This document shows positions 18,032-27,276 of a stretch of 55,577 bases of DNA, one piece after another (within the stretch, counting starts at the first letter, position 1; each line of letters opens with the position of its first letter). The position numbers and the translations under genes were made by a program. The notes under the pieces are model-generated. The model had not been told where the DNA came from. It worked only from the letters and a program-made list of their open reading frames with translations, and did not search any database. The DNA comes from JBEOJY01 sp040275305 (GTDB taxonomy: Bacteria > Pseudomonadota > Alphaproteobacteria > UBA9219), in NCBI GenBank assembly GCA_040275305.1, contig JBEOJY010000035.1, forward strand, positions 1-55,577, given 5' to 3'.

Positions 18032-19207
18032 TTAGCCCATTAATTTCTCAAAGCGGTCGCCCAGTTTTTTGATATCAAATTGACGCTCGGCATAGGCTCG
18101 TCCGTTGCTTCCCATGCGGTGACGCAAGTCCGGGTCGGCCAGAAGACGCTTGGCTTGCGTCACAAACGCTTCAGCATCTCCGGGCGACGCCACCAGTCCG
18201 GCCTGTTCGCGCGTCAAGATCCGCGCGGCGAGATTGTCGGTCGGAATTGAGGCGAGAACAGGGCGATTGGCGCATAAATACGTTAAAACCTTGGACGGCA
18301 CAGAAAAAACGCCTGCGTCCGGCTCTATCAACGCCACGAGGATGTCGGCGCTGGCCAACACGGAGGGCAACAACTCGAACTTGACCCATGGACGCACGCG
18401 GAAATTCGTTAAGCCCGCTTGACGTCCCTTTTCCGCGAGTTCATCCGCGACTTTGCCTTCCGAGAACACCATCACGTTCGCGCTGGTTTCCTTCGCGAGG
18501 CGCAGCAAAAGATCTGGGTTGTGTTTGAATCCCAGCGTTCCAGAATAGACTATATTGATCGTGTCGGACACTTTTTCGGCTTCCGACCAAGCGTTACGCT
18601 TGGGCATGACCGCGATTTCGTTCAGCGGCGCCCAGTTTTCTATGACCTCGATGAGGTTCTTCTCGACGCCGTGTTTGTCCAGCAGCGACACGAAGTCTTC
18701 CGTGATACTGACCACTCGGTCGCTGCGGCGTAGAAGCGAGAATTCCATGCGCTGATAAAATGCGCCAATCGCCTTGCCGAACAGGCCAAACTTGTTCGAG
18801 AGAATTCGGTAGATTGCCTCGCCGTACACATCTTGAAGCCAGAAGATGAATTTGCATCCCTTGATGCCGCGCGTCGCGCGCAAAACATGACGCTGAGCGT
18901 CCAACGGCGTGTTGGACGAAATCACGACATCCGGACGACGCTCGATGATCTTTTTGGCCAGCAACCGCCCGTACGCTATTTCTTGGTTGCGACGGCGCAC
19001 AAAAGTCGTTTTCAGGAACGGGACGCCAAGACTTATGCCAACTATTTCCAGTCCAGCCGGATCGTCCGCGCGTTTGGCCAAATCGCCTTTTGGCGTCTGA
19101 AAATCGGAGGAAAATAAATGCGCGACTTCATGTCCTCTTCGCGCGAGTTCACGGCTCAGCTGCACTTGAAACGGGTGTCCAGAGTAGTCATGCACTATGA
19201 TTTTCAT
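18032..19207 (-). CDS. Glycosyltransferase family 4 (WbuB-like)
   Basis: A 391-residue GT-B transferase resembling WbuB-type enzymes, which add an N-acetyl or deoxy sugar to the lipid-linked unit. The N-terminus MKIIVHDYSGHPFQVQLSRE and the middle FIFWLQDVYGEA are typical. The donor domain has IVYSGTLGFKHNPDLLLRLA and FSVPSKVLTYLCANRPVLAS. The start is placed at 19207, not 12 codons upstream, because GGAAGAAG sits just before it and the fold begins there. It is divergent from purE, with about 200 bases between them. Confidence 0.87.
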   Translation of the reverse strand: MKIIVHDYSGHPFQVQLSRELARRGHEVAHLFSSDFQTPKGDLAKRADDPAGLEIVGISLGVPFLKTTFVRRRNQEIAYGRLLAKKIIERRPDVVISSNTPLDAQRHVLRATRGIKGCKFIFWLQDVYGEAIYRILSNKFGLFGKAIGAFYQRMEFSLLRRSDRVVSITEDFVSLLDKHGVEKNLIEVIENWAPLNEIAVMPKRNAWSEAEKVSDTINIVYSGTLGFKHNPDLLLRLAKETSANVMVFSEGKVADELAEKGRQAGLTNFRVRPWVKFELLPSVLASADILVALIEPDAGVFSVPSKVLTYLCANRPVLASIPTDNLAARILTREQAGLVASPGDAEAFVTQAKRLLADPDLRHRMGSNGRAYAERQFDIKKLGDRFEKLMG

Positions 19208-19408
19208 GCGCTTCTTCCATATATTCTTGCCTTGCGCGTGCACTCATATGTGACGGTTTCCCTGAAAGCAAGCAAAAAGATTAATTTTGCGTTTGCAGCT
19301 CACGGGGATGCGCGATTTTCGTTATGGTTTCTTGCTTGGAATGTTGGCAGGAACGCACTAATTTGGTAGTGAAACACTTTGGTCTTGTCCAACATAGGAG
19401 TCTCTTCC

Positions 19409-19957
19409 ATGGCGGGAAAAACTTATAAAGTCTCGCGGCCCTCCGCGCTTCCGGCTTCAGATCATCCTCTTGTCGGGATCATCATGGGGAGTCAATCGGA
19501 TTGGGATACTATGGAGCTTGCTGCGCAAATTTTGACAAAATTTCGCATCCCCTTTGAGGCGCGGATTGTTTCCGCGCATAGGACGCCCAAACGGTTATTC
19601 GAATACGCTTCAACGGCGATGGAGCGTGGGCTTAAAGTCATTATCGCAGGCGCAGGCGGCGCGGCGCATTTGCCCGGCATGACAGCCGCCATGACGATTT
19701 TGCCTGTTCTTGGCGTTCCGGTGCGCAGCAAATCTCTCGACGGGCTTGATAGCCTGTTATCCATTGCCATGATGCCTGCCGGAATCCCCGTGGCGACGCT
19801 TGCCATCGGCGAGGCTGGCGCGAAAAATGCCGCGTTGTTGGCTGTCTCAATTTTGGCTCTGCAAGATTCCTCGCTCACGGAAAAACTCGCGGAGTGGAGA
19901 CAAACGCAGAGCGACGCGGTTGCCCTTCACCCCGAACGATCCGCCAAGAAGAAGTAG
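19409..19957 (+). CDS. purE: 5-(carboxyamino)imidazole ribonucleotide mutase
   Basis: A 182-residue class I PurE that converts N5-CAIR to CAIR in purine synthesis. Visible signatures are GIIMGSQSDWDTM, the catalytic SAHRTPKRLFEY, IIAGAGGAAHLPGMTA and GVPVRSKSLDGLDSLLSI. The ATG at 19409 has AGGAG 8 bases upstream, so it is preferred over the earlier in-frame codon at 19379. An N-terminal extension of about 20 residues precedes the core. It is followed after 6 bases by purK, the usual operon partner. Confidence 0.96.
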   Translation: MAGKTYKVSRPSALPASDHPLVGIIMGSQSDWDTMELAAQILTKFRIPFEARIVSAHRTPKRLFEYASTAMERGLKVIIAGAGGAAHLPGMTAAMTILPVLGVPVRSKSLDGLDSLLSIAMMPAGIPVATLAIGEAGAKNAALLAVSILALQDSSLTEKLAEWRQTQSDAVALHPERSAKKK

Positions 19958-19963
19958 CGCACG

Positions 19964-21058
19964 ATGTCCTTTATTACTATTCCTTCCGGCTCGACTATAG
20001 GCATTCTCGGCGGCGGGCAGTTGGGCCGCATGACGGCGATGGCGGCGGCGCGGCTTGGCTATCGCTGCCACGTCTTCTGCCAGAGCGAGGACGAGCCTGC
20101 GGCGCAGGTTACGGACAGGCGCACAGTCGCGGGTTGGCGCGATCGCGCGGCTTTGGAATCTTTTGCCAAGTCGGTCGATGTCGTAACTTTGGAATGGGAA
20201 AATGTTCCAGTCGAGACGATTGATTTTCTTGCCGGGCTTGCTCCGGTGCATCCCTCGGCCAAGGTTTTGAAAATTTCTCAGGATCGTGAAAAGGAAAAGG
20301 TTTTCGCGCGCAGCATCGGCGTTGGGACTGCGGATTTTCGCGTCGCGCGGTCGACGGAAGAGCTGGCGGATGCGTTGAAAACGTTTCCCCTGCCCGCAAT
20401 TCTGAAATCCACCCGCATGGGTTATGACGGCAAGGGACAGGTCAGGCTTGCGCAAGGCGTAGATCCCGCCAAGGCGTGGGGCGAGATGGGCGGCGAGGTC
20501 GGCATTCTGGAGTCGTTCGTCGATTTCGCGTGTGAGGTTTCCGTGATCGTCGCGCGGCAGGTCGATGGCACGATCGCGAGCTATCCTCCGGTCGAGAACA
20601 TTCACCGTAGCGGCATTTTGGCGGAAACCCATGCGCCAGCGCGGATTGCGCCGGAAGTCGCGGCGGAGGCTGTGGCGCTGGCGCAGCGCATGGCGGAGAA
20701 GCTTGAGGTCGTGGGATTGCTGGCGGTCGAGATGTTTGCGTTGAAGCAGCCTAACGCGCAAGGCGCGCGCGTTGTGATGAACGAGATTGCGCCGCGTCCG
20801 CACAACTCAGGGCACTGGACGATTGATGCTTGCGCCTGCAGCCAGTATGAGCAGCTTGTCCGCGCTGTTTGCGGATTGCCCTTAGGTTCGCCCGAACCGC
20901 ACAGCCGCGCCATCATGCATAACCTGATCGGCCACGAGGTCGAGCGCTGGCAGGAACTTTTGCAAGACCCGCAAGCCTGCTTGCACCTCTACGGCAAAAG
21001 CGAAACCCGCGAAGGCCGCAAGATGGGGCATGTGACGTGGTTGAAGCCAAAATCATAG
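19964..21058 (+). CDS. purK: N5-carboxyaminoimidazole ribonucleotide synthase
   Basis: A 364-residue ATP-grasp enzyme that carboxylates AIR with bicarbonate and ATP to give N5-CAIR, the substrate of PurE. The N-terminal GILGGGQLGRMTAMAA, LKSTRMGYDGKGQ in the ATP-grasp domain, and NEIAPRPHNSGHWTIDAC are diagnostic. The length matches the family. It probably forms one transcript with purE, with a six-base gap. Confidence 0.96.
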   Translation: MSFITIPSGSTIGILGGGQLGRMTAMAAARLGYRCHVFCQSEDEPAAQVTDRRTVAGWRDRAALESFAKSVDVVTLEWENVPVETIDFLAGLAPVHPSAKVLKISQDREKEKVFARSIGVGTADFRVARSTEELADALKTFPLPAILKSTRMGYDGKGQVRLAQGVDPAKAWGEMGGEVGILESFVDFACEVSVIVARQVDGTIASYPPVENIHRSGILAETHAPARIAPEVAAEAVALAQRMAEKLEVVGLLAVEMFALKQPNAQGARVVMNEIAPRPHNSGHWTIDACACSQYEQLVRAVCGLPLGSPEPHSRAIMHNLIGHEVERWQELLQDPQACLHLYGKSETREGRKMGHVTWLKPKS

Positions 21059-21074
21059 ATTCTATATTACATAT

Positions 21075-21136
21075 CAGCATGTTATTGTCATGCTGGCCAT
21101 AGACTCTAACTTGGTGTATACTGTTGTAACTTGGTT
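21075..21136 (+). promoter_or_regulatory. Candidate promoter/operator of the toxin-antitoxin pair
   Basis: Two direct repeats TAACTTGGT begin at 21107 and 21127, exactly 20 bases apart, flanking a -10-like TATACT (21117-21122). A 20-base period places both repeats on one helix face, as expected for cooperative ribbon-helix-helix binding. An inverted repeat CAGCATG/CATGCTG lies at 21075-21095, either an operator or the end of the purK transcript. Function is inferred. Confidence 0.45.
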
Positions 21137-21160
21137 GCACCTTTTGGGTGGGAGCGGATT

Positions 21161-21439
21161 ATGACGACGACCATGGGCGTCAAGCTGGATGAAGAGATGC
21201 GTGAACGGCTTAAAGTCGTTGGCGCTGCGTTGCGCCGCACGCCGCACTGGTTGATGCGCGAGGCTATCAGCCAATATTTGACGCGCGAGGAGGATAAACT
21301 CCGCAAGGCTCAGGAAACTTTGGAAAGTTGGGAGCATTATAAGGCAACAGGGCTACATGTTACACATGAAGACATGGCTGCATGGCTTTCCACATGGGGA
21401 ACCGACAAGGAAGGCCTATGCCCCAAATCGCGCACCTGA
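21161..21439 (+). CDS. Ribbon-helix-helix antitoxin of a ParE-type system
   Basis: A 92-residue protein whose first 45 residues fit a CopG/RHH DNA-binding domain: the strand MGVKLDEEMRERLKVV, then helices containing RRTPHWLMREAISQYL. The C-terminal part, with EDKLRKAQETLESWE, would wrap the toxin. The ATG at 21161 has GGGAG upstream and is preferred over TTG at 21131, which lies in the operator region. It overlaps the toxin gene by 22 bases. RHH antitoxins usually repress their own promoter, consistent with the direct repeats just upstream. Confidence 0.85.
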   Translation: MTTTMGVKLDEEMRERLKVVGAALRRTPHWLMREAISQYLTREEDKLRKAQETLESWEHYKATGLHVTHEDMAAWLSTWGTDKEGLCPKSRT

Positions 21440-21714
21440 TCTGGGCGGACGCAGCGAGGGAAGACATCATCAGGCTTCGCGCGTTCATAAGCAAACATCA
21501 TCCGGAGGCGGCACGACGAGCGGCGGAGACTATTCTCAAGTCAACTTCTGTGCTTTTGAAATTCCCCGCCATCGGTCGTCCGGTGGAAGATATGGAAGGT
21601 TTTAGGGATCTTTACATCCCTTTCGGACAACACGGCTATGTCTTGCGCTACCTGCTTGAACATCACGAGGTCGTCGTTCTGCGCGTTTGGCATGGCCGCG
21701 AAACGCGAGAATGA
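21418..21714 (+). CDS. RelE/ParE family toxin
   Basis: A 98-residue protein with the RelE/ParE fold. It begins MPQIAHLIWADAAREDIIRLRAFI, has an alpha-helical pair (HHPEAARRAAETILKS), then the beta-sheet core with FPAIGRPVEDMEGFRDLYI and YVLRYLLEHHEVVVLRVWHGRE, the last strand being typical of ParE. It follows its antitoxin with a 22-base overlap. ParE toxins inhibit DNA gyrase. Whether this one does is not visible from sequence. Confidence 0.86.
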   Translation: MPQIAHLIWADAAREDIIRLRAFISKHHPEAARRAAETILKSTSVLLKFPAIGRPVEDMEGFRDLYIPFGQHGYVLRYLLEHHEVVVLRVWHGRETRE

Positions 21715-21969
21715 AACGAATGCTTTTGCATTACTTCTGCTATAAACTGAAGATATGATAATTATTATAACAAAATTATTAGCCATGACTGATGGGATGT
21801 TAATATGCTAACAGTTAACCATCAGGATATTACAAAACCAATCTTATCTTTCAACGTATGGGATTTCATCAACACGAAAATATTGCATATTTGCGATTAT
21901 ATATTTGATTCTGGTATATACATCCATACCTAGATTATATTTATTAACATTAATATATTGAATACTATC

Positions 21970-22689
21970 ATGTCTGCTATTACCTCTCTGGATGTTACGC
22001 GGCCTGTTGTTCATCTATGCGTTGATCCACAAGAGCAGTATATCCGTTATTTATCACCCGCACGGCAATCAAGTTTTCCGCGTGACATTAGAACATTCGC
22101 AGATGCCCTTAGGCCACGCATTCCAACAATCTGGATTGCTTTTGGCGCGTCCAAGGCCTTTAGAACCCACGAGAGGCTCCAACCATGGCCCACTGAGAAC
22201 GTAGGATTGCGACGTCAGTATAGGTGGTGTTCATATTCTTTGGTTAACAGGCTAGAACTAACGACTGTCCGCCCCAAGCAAGATGAGCCCATTTTAGAAA
22301 AAGGGAGTGTTGATGCGTTTGCATCGTCCGACCTGCAAGATTTTTTACCAAATAATGCGCAACTTATATTTTCTGGCATGAATACTACTGCTTGTGTTTT
22401 TTCCACTGTTTTTCATGCGTCTTTGTTAAAATACGATTGTTATATCGTTTGTGATCGACTTGCTGACGGAAACCTTCGTCCGTGCAATGATATGCTTTCT
22501 TCCTATCATCGCACCAAACTCGAAAAAATGCTGTTTCCCGTTCCCTCCTCTGTGCGTTTTACTCACGCTCAAGAGATTCTGGACCACATTGAGACGTGGC
22601 CTTCGCATAATTTCTATCGCCCTAAAGCCAGCGGCCTGATTAGTCGGGCTAAAGACGCCTATAGGTTGCTTCCGTTAATTGCCGGCTAA
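21970..22689 (+). CDS. Isochorismatase-fold cysteine hydrolase
   Basis: A 239-residue protein. The triad of the isochorismatase-like family can be placed: Asp19 in LCVDPQEQY, Lys111 in PILEKGSVDAF, and Cys142 in SGMNTTACVFSTV. The following YDCYIVCDRLAD matches the conserved strand. Substrates in this family range from isochorismate to nicotinamide and biuret, so the reaction is undetermined. It is AT-richer than its neighbours and lies behind an AT-rich 255-base gap, suggesting acquisition. No clear Shine-Dalgarno precedes the ATG, and TTG at 21958 is an alternative. The 3' end overlaps prfA by 15 bases on the opposite strand. Confidence 0.78.
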   Translation: MSAITSLDVTRPVVHLCVDPQEQYIRYLSPARQSSFPRDIRTFADALRPRIPTIWIAFGASKAFRTHERLQPWPTENVGLRRQYRWCSYSLVNRLELTTVRPKQDEPILEKGSVDAFASSDLQDFLPNNAQLIFSGMNTTACVFSTVFHASLLKYDCYIVCDRLADGNLRPCNDMLSSYHRTKLEKMLFPVPSSVRFTHAQEILDHIETWPSHNFYRPKASGLISRAKDAYRLLPLIAG

Positions 22690-23742
22690 TTCCGCCAGCT
22701 TCTCGGCTTCGTCGCGGGTGATGAGGGCGTCGACGAAGTCGTCGAGGGCGGTTCCGTTGATCACATCGTCAATTTTATAGAGCGTCAGCTCGATGCGGTG
22801 GTCCGTCACGCGGCCTTGGGGGAAGTTGTAGGTGCGGATGCGTTCGGAACGGTCGCCGGTTCCGACCTGACTTTTGCGCTCCGCCGCGTGCGCGGAATCG
22901 ATTGCGGCGCGTTGGCGTTCGTAGAGTTTGGCGCGCAAGATCGTCATCGCCTTGGCGCGGTTCTTGTGCTGGGAGCGTTCTTCTTGCATCGCCACGACGA
23001 TGCCACTGGGCAGATGGGTGATGCGCACGGCGCTTTCGGTCTTGTTGACGTGCTGGCCGCCCGCGCCGGAGGAGCGATACACGTCGATCTTCAGGTCTTT
23101 CTCGTCCACGCTGACATCGACTTCTTCCATTTCGGGCAAGACGGCGACGGTCGCGGTGGAGGTGTGGACGCGGCCTGAGGCCTCCGTCTGCGGCACGCGC
23201 TGGACACGATGCACGCCGGATTCGAATTTGAGCCGCGCGAAGACGCCCTTGCCGCAGATCGAGGCGGTCCCTTCGCGCAGGCCACCGATGTCGTTTTCAG
23301 ATAGCTCCATCACTTCGAAGCGCCAGCCACGGATGGCGGCGTATTTTCGATACATGTCGAACAGCAAAGCTCCGAACAGCGCCGCTTCGTCGCCCCCCGT
23401 CCCTGCCCTGATTTCAAGGATCGCGTTGCGTTCATCCGCCGCGTCCTTGGGCAGTAGCATGCGCTGGACCTGCTTTTCCAGAGCGGGCAAGGTGTGGCGT
23501 AGCGACTCGGCCTCGCGTTTTGCTTCGGCTTGCATTTCGGGGTCGGCCATCATCGCTTCGGCGTCGGCGAGTTCGCGTTTGGCGCGACTTAGTTCCGCGA
23601 TGGCTTCCGAAACGGGCGTTAATTCAGCGTATTCCTTGGATAATTTTGTAAATGTTTCCGCAGACAGTCCTGGCTGGGACAGAGCGTCGCGCACTTCGTC
23701 GTGCCGCGCGACGAGACGCGCAAGGGTTTCTTCAAGAGACAT
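22675..23742 (-). CDS. prfA: Peptide chain release factor 1
   Basis: A 355-residue RF1 that ends translation at UAA and UAG. The codon-recognition tripeptide region RVPQTEASGRVHTSTA identifies RF1 rather than RF2. The hydrolysis motif GGQ is in RSSGAGGQHVNKTES. The ATG at 23742 (MSLEETLARL) fits the family start, while the open frame extends 40 codons more. RF1 is methylated on the GGQ Gln by PrmC, whose gene is 5 kb away here rather than adjacent as in many relatives. Confidence 0.96.
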   Translation of the reverse strand: MSLEETLARLVARHDEVRDALSQPGLSAETFTKLSKEYAELTPVSEAIAELSRAKRELADAEAMMADPEMQAEAKREAESLRHTLPALEKQVQRMLLPKDAADERNAILEIRAGTGGDEAALFGALLFDMYRKYAAIRGWRFEVMELSENDIGGLREGTASICGKGVFARLKFESGVHRVQRVPQTEASGRVHTSTATVAVLPEMEEVDVSVDEKDLKIDVYRSSGAGGQHVNKTESAVRITHLPSGIVVAMQEERSQHKNRAKAMTILRAKLYERQRAAIDSAHAAERKSQVGTGDRSERIRTYNFPQGRVTDHRIELTLYKIDDVINGTALDDFVDALITRDEAEKLAELAGN

Positions 23743-23873
23743 GGGAACACTGACTTTCCTTCGATTTCCATAGGTTCGGGAAGATAGAGGATAGGATGGG
23801 CGGGCGCAATATGGGGGTTTTGTTATCGCCGCCAAACGCGGTATATACTTTGCCTTTCGCATTAACCGAGATA

Positions 23874-24899
23874 ATGGCGTTTTCCATGCATATCCTTGTT
23901 ACCGGCGGGGCCGGGTATATCGGCGCTCATACCTGCGTGGAGTTAATCCGTTCTGGGCATGAGGTGGTCGTTCTCGATAACTTCCACAACAGCCATCCCG
24001 CTGCGGTAGAGAGAATCGGGCGCATCGCGGGCAGAACCCCTGCTTTGGTTAAGGCCGACGTACGCGACCGCGCGGCGGTGGAAAGCGCATTGCGCGAGCA
24101 TGCTTGCGAGGCCGTCATTCACTTTGCCGGGTGGAAGGCGGTCGGAGAGTCCGCCGCGAAGCCGCTTGAATACTATGACAACAACGTGATGGGCACGTTG
24201 CGACTTTTGGAGGCGATGCAGGCGGTTGGCTGTCAAACCATCGTGTTCAGCTCCTCCGCCACCGTATATGGCGTGCCGCAAAGCCTTCCGTATACCGAAG
24301 ACCACCCGCTAGCGCCGTATAATCCCTATGGGCGCACCAAGCGCTTTGTCGAAGATATGTTGCGCGACTTGAAGGCGGCGGAACCGGACTGGCGCATCGC
24401 GCTCCTACGCTATTTTAATCCGGTGGGCGCGCATGAAAGCGGCTTGATTGGCGAAGATCCAAACGGCATTCCCAACAACCTGATGCCCTATATCGCGCAA
24501 GTCGCCGTGGGCCGTCGCGTCGAGCTTCCGGTATTTGGCAAAGATTATCCGACACCGGACGGCACTGGCGTACGCGACTATATTCACGTCATGGATCTGG
24601 CCGACGGGCATGTTGCGGCTCTTAACCATATTCTGGGGCGTCCGGACTTGCTGACAGTCAATTTGGGCACGGGCAAGGGCGTTAGCGTTTTGGAGATGGT
24701 TAAGGCCTTTGAGGGGGCTTGCGGCCGCTCCATTCCGATTAAGGCCATGCCCCGGCGCGCGGGCGATTTGGCGGCTTATTGGGCAGATACGAGCCTTGCC
24801 CAAAGCCTGCTGGGGTGGTCGGCCCAGCGCTCGCTGGACCAGATTTGCGCCGATACTTGGCGCTGGCAAAGCCACAACCCCAATGGTTATCAAGGTTAA
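23874..24899 (+). CDS. galE: UDP-glucose 4-epimerase
   Basis: A 341-residue extended SDR enzyme that interconverts UDP-glucose and UDP-galactose. It shows VTGGAGYIGAHTCVELI (NAD binding), VIHFAGWKAVGES, FSSSATVYG (catalytic Ser), the YGRTK pair of Tyr and Lys, and LRYFNPVGAHESG. The start could be the ATG at 23874 or the one at 23886, where the family usually begins (MHILVTGG). The first is chosen on a weak GAG upstream. It diverges from prfA and supplies UDP-Gal for surface glycans, so it fits with the following WecG-type gene. Confidence 0.94.
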   Translation: MAFSMHILVTGGAGYIGAHTCVELIRSGHEVVVLDNFHNSHPAAVERIGRIAGRTPALVKADVRDRAAVESALREHACEAVIHFAGWKAVGESAAKPLEYYDNNVMGTLRLLEAMQAVGCQTIVFSSSATVYGVPQSLPYTEDHPLAPYNPYGRTKRFVEDMLRDLKAAEPDWRIALLRYFNPVGAHESGLIGEDPNGIPNNLMPYIAQVAVGRRVELPVFGKDYPTPDGTGVRDYIHVMDLADGHVAALNHILGRPDLLTVNLGTGKGVSVLEMVKAFEGACGRSIPIKAMPRRAGDLAAYWADTSLAQSLLGWSAQRSLDQICADTWRWQSHNPNGYQG

Positions 24900-25116
24900 T
24901 TTTGCCTTTTTCCCGTACTTATCTTGATTGCAGACGGTAAAATCAGATAATTACCGAGTTCATGCATGGACTTTATCAGGCTTTGCCTTTAGAATGTCCC
25001 TGAACCTATTGACATACATACCCCATTTTTTAGGCCGCTGTGATGCGGTATGGCGCATTATGCGTCAGACGGGGCGTTGCGTTCCGAAACTTATTTTTGT
25101 TTTTATTTGGAAAGCC

Positions 25117-25875
25117 ATGAATTCTCAGGATGTTTTATCAGGCTCTAAACGGCTACATTTTCTTGATCTTCCCCTCGATGTCGGCGCGGATATTGATTTG
25201 GTATGCGCCAAGCTGCGCGAGCGCTCCGGTCCCTTCGAGGTTTCGTTTATCAATCCCTACGCATGGGCCGTAGCCAAGCGAGATCCTTCCTTTATCGCTA
25301 TGCTAGAAAAACTATCACTTGTCATGGCGGATGGCGTTGGCGTTTCCTATGCTTGCCGCGCCTTGACGCGCAATCCCTGCAATCGGGTTAGCTTCGACAT
25401 GACGTCGCTTGCCAATCCATTTTTCAAGACTTTGCAGGACGCTAACTTGTCGCTCGCTCTGGTCGGGGGCGAACTGGGTGTCGATGAGAGCGTTAAGGAC
25501 AAGCTGGAAGCGCATTATTCCGGGCTTCGCATCGTCGAGACGACCCATGGCTACGACGATCTTGAGCCTAAAGTCGCCACCATCATGGCCAAAGCGCCGG
25601 ATGCCGTGCTTGTCGGCATGGGATCGCCGCGTCAGGAACGGTTTCTGATTGCGCTGCGCGAAGCCGGGTATCGTGGTTTTGCGATCACCTGTGGCGGGTT
25701 TTTCGATCAGTATCTAGTTTCGGACAAATATTATCCGGACTGGATCAATCGCTGGAACCTGCGTTTCCTTTATCGGCTTTATAAGGAGCCGGGGCGCCTG
25801 TGGCGGCGTTATCTGATCGACTATCAGGTCTATCTTAAGCGCCTGTTGCGGGAAATCCTGATTCGACGTCAATAG
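25117..25875 (+). CDS. WecG/TagA/CpsF family glycosyltransferase
   Basis: A 252-residue transferase of the GT26 family, which adds the second sugar (for example ManNAcA or ManNAc) to a polyprenyl-linked sugar. Landmarks are FINPYAWAVAKRDP, MADGVGVSYACR, LALVGGELGVDESV, AVLVGMGSPRQE, and ITCGGFFDQYL followed by the C-terminal NLRFLYRLYKEPGRLWRRY membrane-binding tail. The ATG at 25117 has GGAAAG before it. The frame is open further upstream (from 24928) with several ATGs, but those residues show no family resemblance. It is probably linked to galE, 217 bases upstream. Confidence 0.86.
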   Translation: MNSQDVLSGSKRLHFLDLPLDVGADIDLVCAKLRERSGPFEVSFINPYAWAVAKRDPSFIAMLEKLSLVMADGVGVSYACRALTRNPCNRVSFDMTSLANPFFKTLQDANLSLALVGGELGVDESVKDKLEAHYSGLRIVETTHGYDDLEPKVATIMAKAPDAVLVGMGSPRQERFLIALREAGYRGFAITCGGFFDQYLVSDKYYPDWINRWNLRFLYRLYKEPGRLWRRYLIDYQVYLKRLLREILIRRQ

Positions 25876-25990
25876 GCGTCCGTCGCCGGGGCCGCCCCTT
25901 TCCCGTCTGCGTCTTCCGCACAAAGTTGTCCCTGTATCTTTTTGCGCATTTCTTTATTGTATTTATGTATAGAGTAGTGCGCAGCCAAGG

Positions 25991-26242
25991 TTAAAGTCCT
26001 AGTCTGACGGAGTTGCGTTTGGCATCTGTTACGCTCCGGCGAATTGCTCTGACCAGCTCAACAACGTCGTTAGTAAGTCTAGATTCTGGGCATTTCAGCG
26101 CTCCGACGATCCCGTCCTGCAGCGTATATCTTATGGTGATTCCTCTTGGCGCCTTTCTTATTGTCAGTTTAGCGCACTCGTATCCAGCATCAGTAAATGC
26201 CGCTGCGGCAGATTTTTGGGTAATTTGTAATCCTGAAGCCAT
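25991..26242 (-). CDS. Small hypothetical protein
   Basis: An 83-residue protein of unknown function. The ATG is preceded by AGAGGA at about 6 bases, supporting real translation. The sequence alternates strand-like segments (CAKLTIRKAPRGITIRYTL) with a C-terminal helix (VVELVRAIRRSVTDAKR), suggesting a small alpha/beta fold. No family is recognised. It stands alone on the minus strand between polysaccharide genes. Confidence 0.6.
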   Translation of the reverse strand: MASGLQITQKSAAAAFTDAGYECAKLTIRKAPRGITIRYTLQDGIVGALKCPESRLTNDVVELVRAIRRSVTDAKRNSVRLGL

Positions 26243-26532
26243 TTTTTTCCTCTTGATCGTTTATGTTCGCATTTACGCGCTTTGTAATATATAGTTCTGA
26301 AAGTAATGTGAATATTTTTCATTTCACCTTGTAATGGCTTATTTTACGACATATTTTGACCATTGCCGCATGGTATGAAACGCTAGGCGTAGTGTCGGGT
26401 AGCCGTTCAGATACTTCCCGCCAATCACGAGGAAACCCTGTTATAAGAGTCGTTTTCGAGGCTAAGATGGGGGGCAAGGGTAGGATGCAGCCCCAATGCG
26501 GCTCATTCGAGGGATTTTTTTGACATAAAGCC

Positions 26533-27276
26533 ATGCACAACAGCGCGAATATTTCATCTTCTCAGCCCCGCGTACCCGATGGCCAGCGTATTTATGCCAT
26601 CGGCGACATGCATGGCTGCCTTGATTTGCTCAAGGATTTGATGGCCAAAATCGCGCAAGATCAGCAAGATTCGACTGCGCCTGCGCGGCTTATTTTCCTT
26701 GGCGATTATATCGATAGGGGCTTAAGCAGCCGTCAGGTCATCGAGTACCTGCTTAATCTCAACCTTACTCCACCGGACTGGTTGCCGCCGGATTTTTTGA
26801 TCGGCAATCATGAGCAAGTCATGCGCGACATTCTTAACGGACAGCATCCAGAGATGCTGGAAAACTGGTTGAGGTTCGGAGGACGCACGACGTTGCAGAG
26901 CTACGGCATCCGTCCGCAGGGAGAACTTGCCGCCATGATCTCCGCTCTTCATGCCAAGGTGCCTCCCTCGCACGTAAATTTTCTTGAAAATCTATCCGCG
27001 AGCGTCACGTATGGCGATTATTTTTTCTGTCATGCGGGCGTAAGGCCGGGCCGCAGCCTGATGGCGCAGACTGAAAACGATCTTGTGTGGATCCGTCATG
27101 AATTTCTTGATCATGTCGGGGCTTTTGAAAAAACGGTCGTGCATGGGCACACCATTTTTCCGAACGTAGCCTTGAGTCCTCAACGCATCGGTGTCGATAC
27201 TGGAGCCTATGCGACGGGGCATTTATCGGCGCTCGCGCTGGAAGGGAACAAGCAATGGGTGATACAAACCACGTGA
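26533..27276 (+). CDS. Metallophosphoesterase, PrpA/PP2A-like serine/threonine phosphatase
   Basis: A 247-residue calcineurin-fold phosphatase. The metal-site motifs are in order: AIGDMHGC (about residue 23), FLGDYIDRG (56), IGNHEQVM (85), FCHAGVRPG (170) and VHGHTIF (213). Such bacterial enzymes dephosphorylate phospho-Ser/Thr/His or diadenosine tetraphosphate, and the target is not shown. It overlaps the next Wzy/WaaL-like gene by 22 bases, so a role in controlling polysaccharide assembly is conceivable but unproven. The Shine-Dalgarno signal is weak. Confidence 0.87.
   Translation: MHNSANISSSQPRVPDGQRIYAIGDMHGCLDLLKDLMAKIAQDQQDSTAPARLIFLGDYIDRGLSSRQVIEYLLNLNLTPPDWLPPDFLIGNHEQVMRDILNGQHPEMLENWLRFGGRTTLQSYGIRPQGELAAMISALHAKVPPSHVNFLENLSASVTYGDYFFCHAGVRPGRSLMAQTENDLVWIRHEFLDHVGAFEKTVVHGHTIFPNVALSPQRIGVDTGAYATGHLSALALEGNKQWVIQTT

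Noticed and set aside
19847..20803. 318-codon frame opposite purK
   Set aside because: Arg/His-rich reading of the complementary strand of purK, a typical shadow frame.
24928..25116. 63-codon N-terminal extension of the WecG-type transferase
   Set aside because: No resemblance to the family, and a good ribosome-binding site precedes the internal ATG at 25117.
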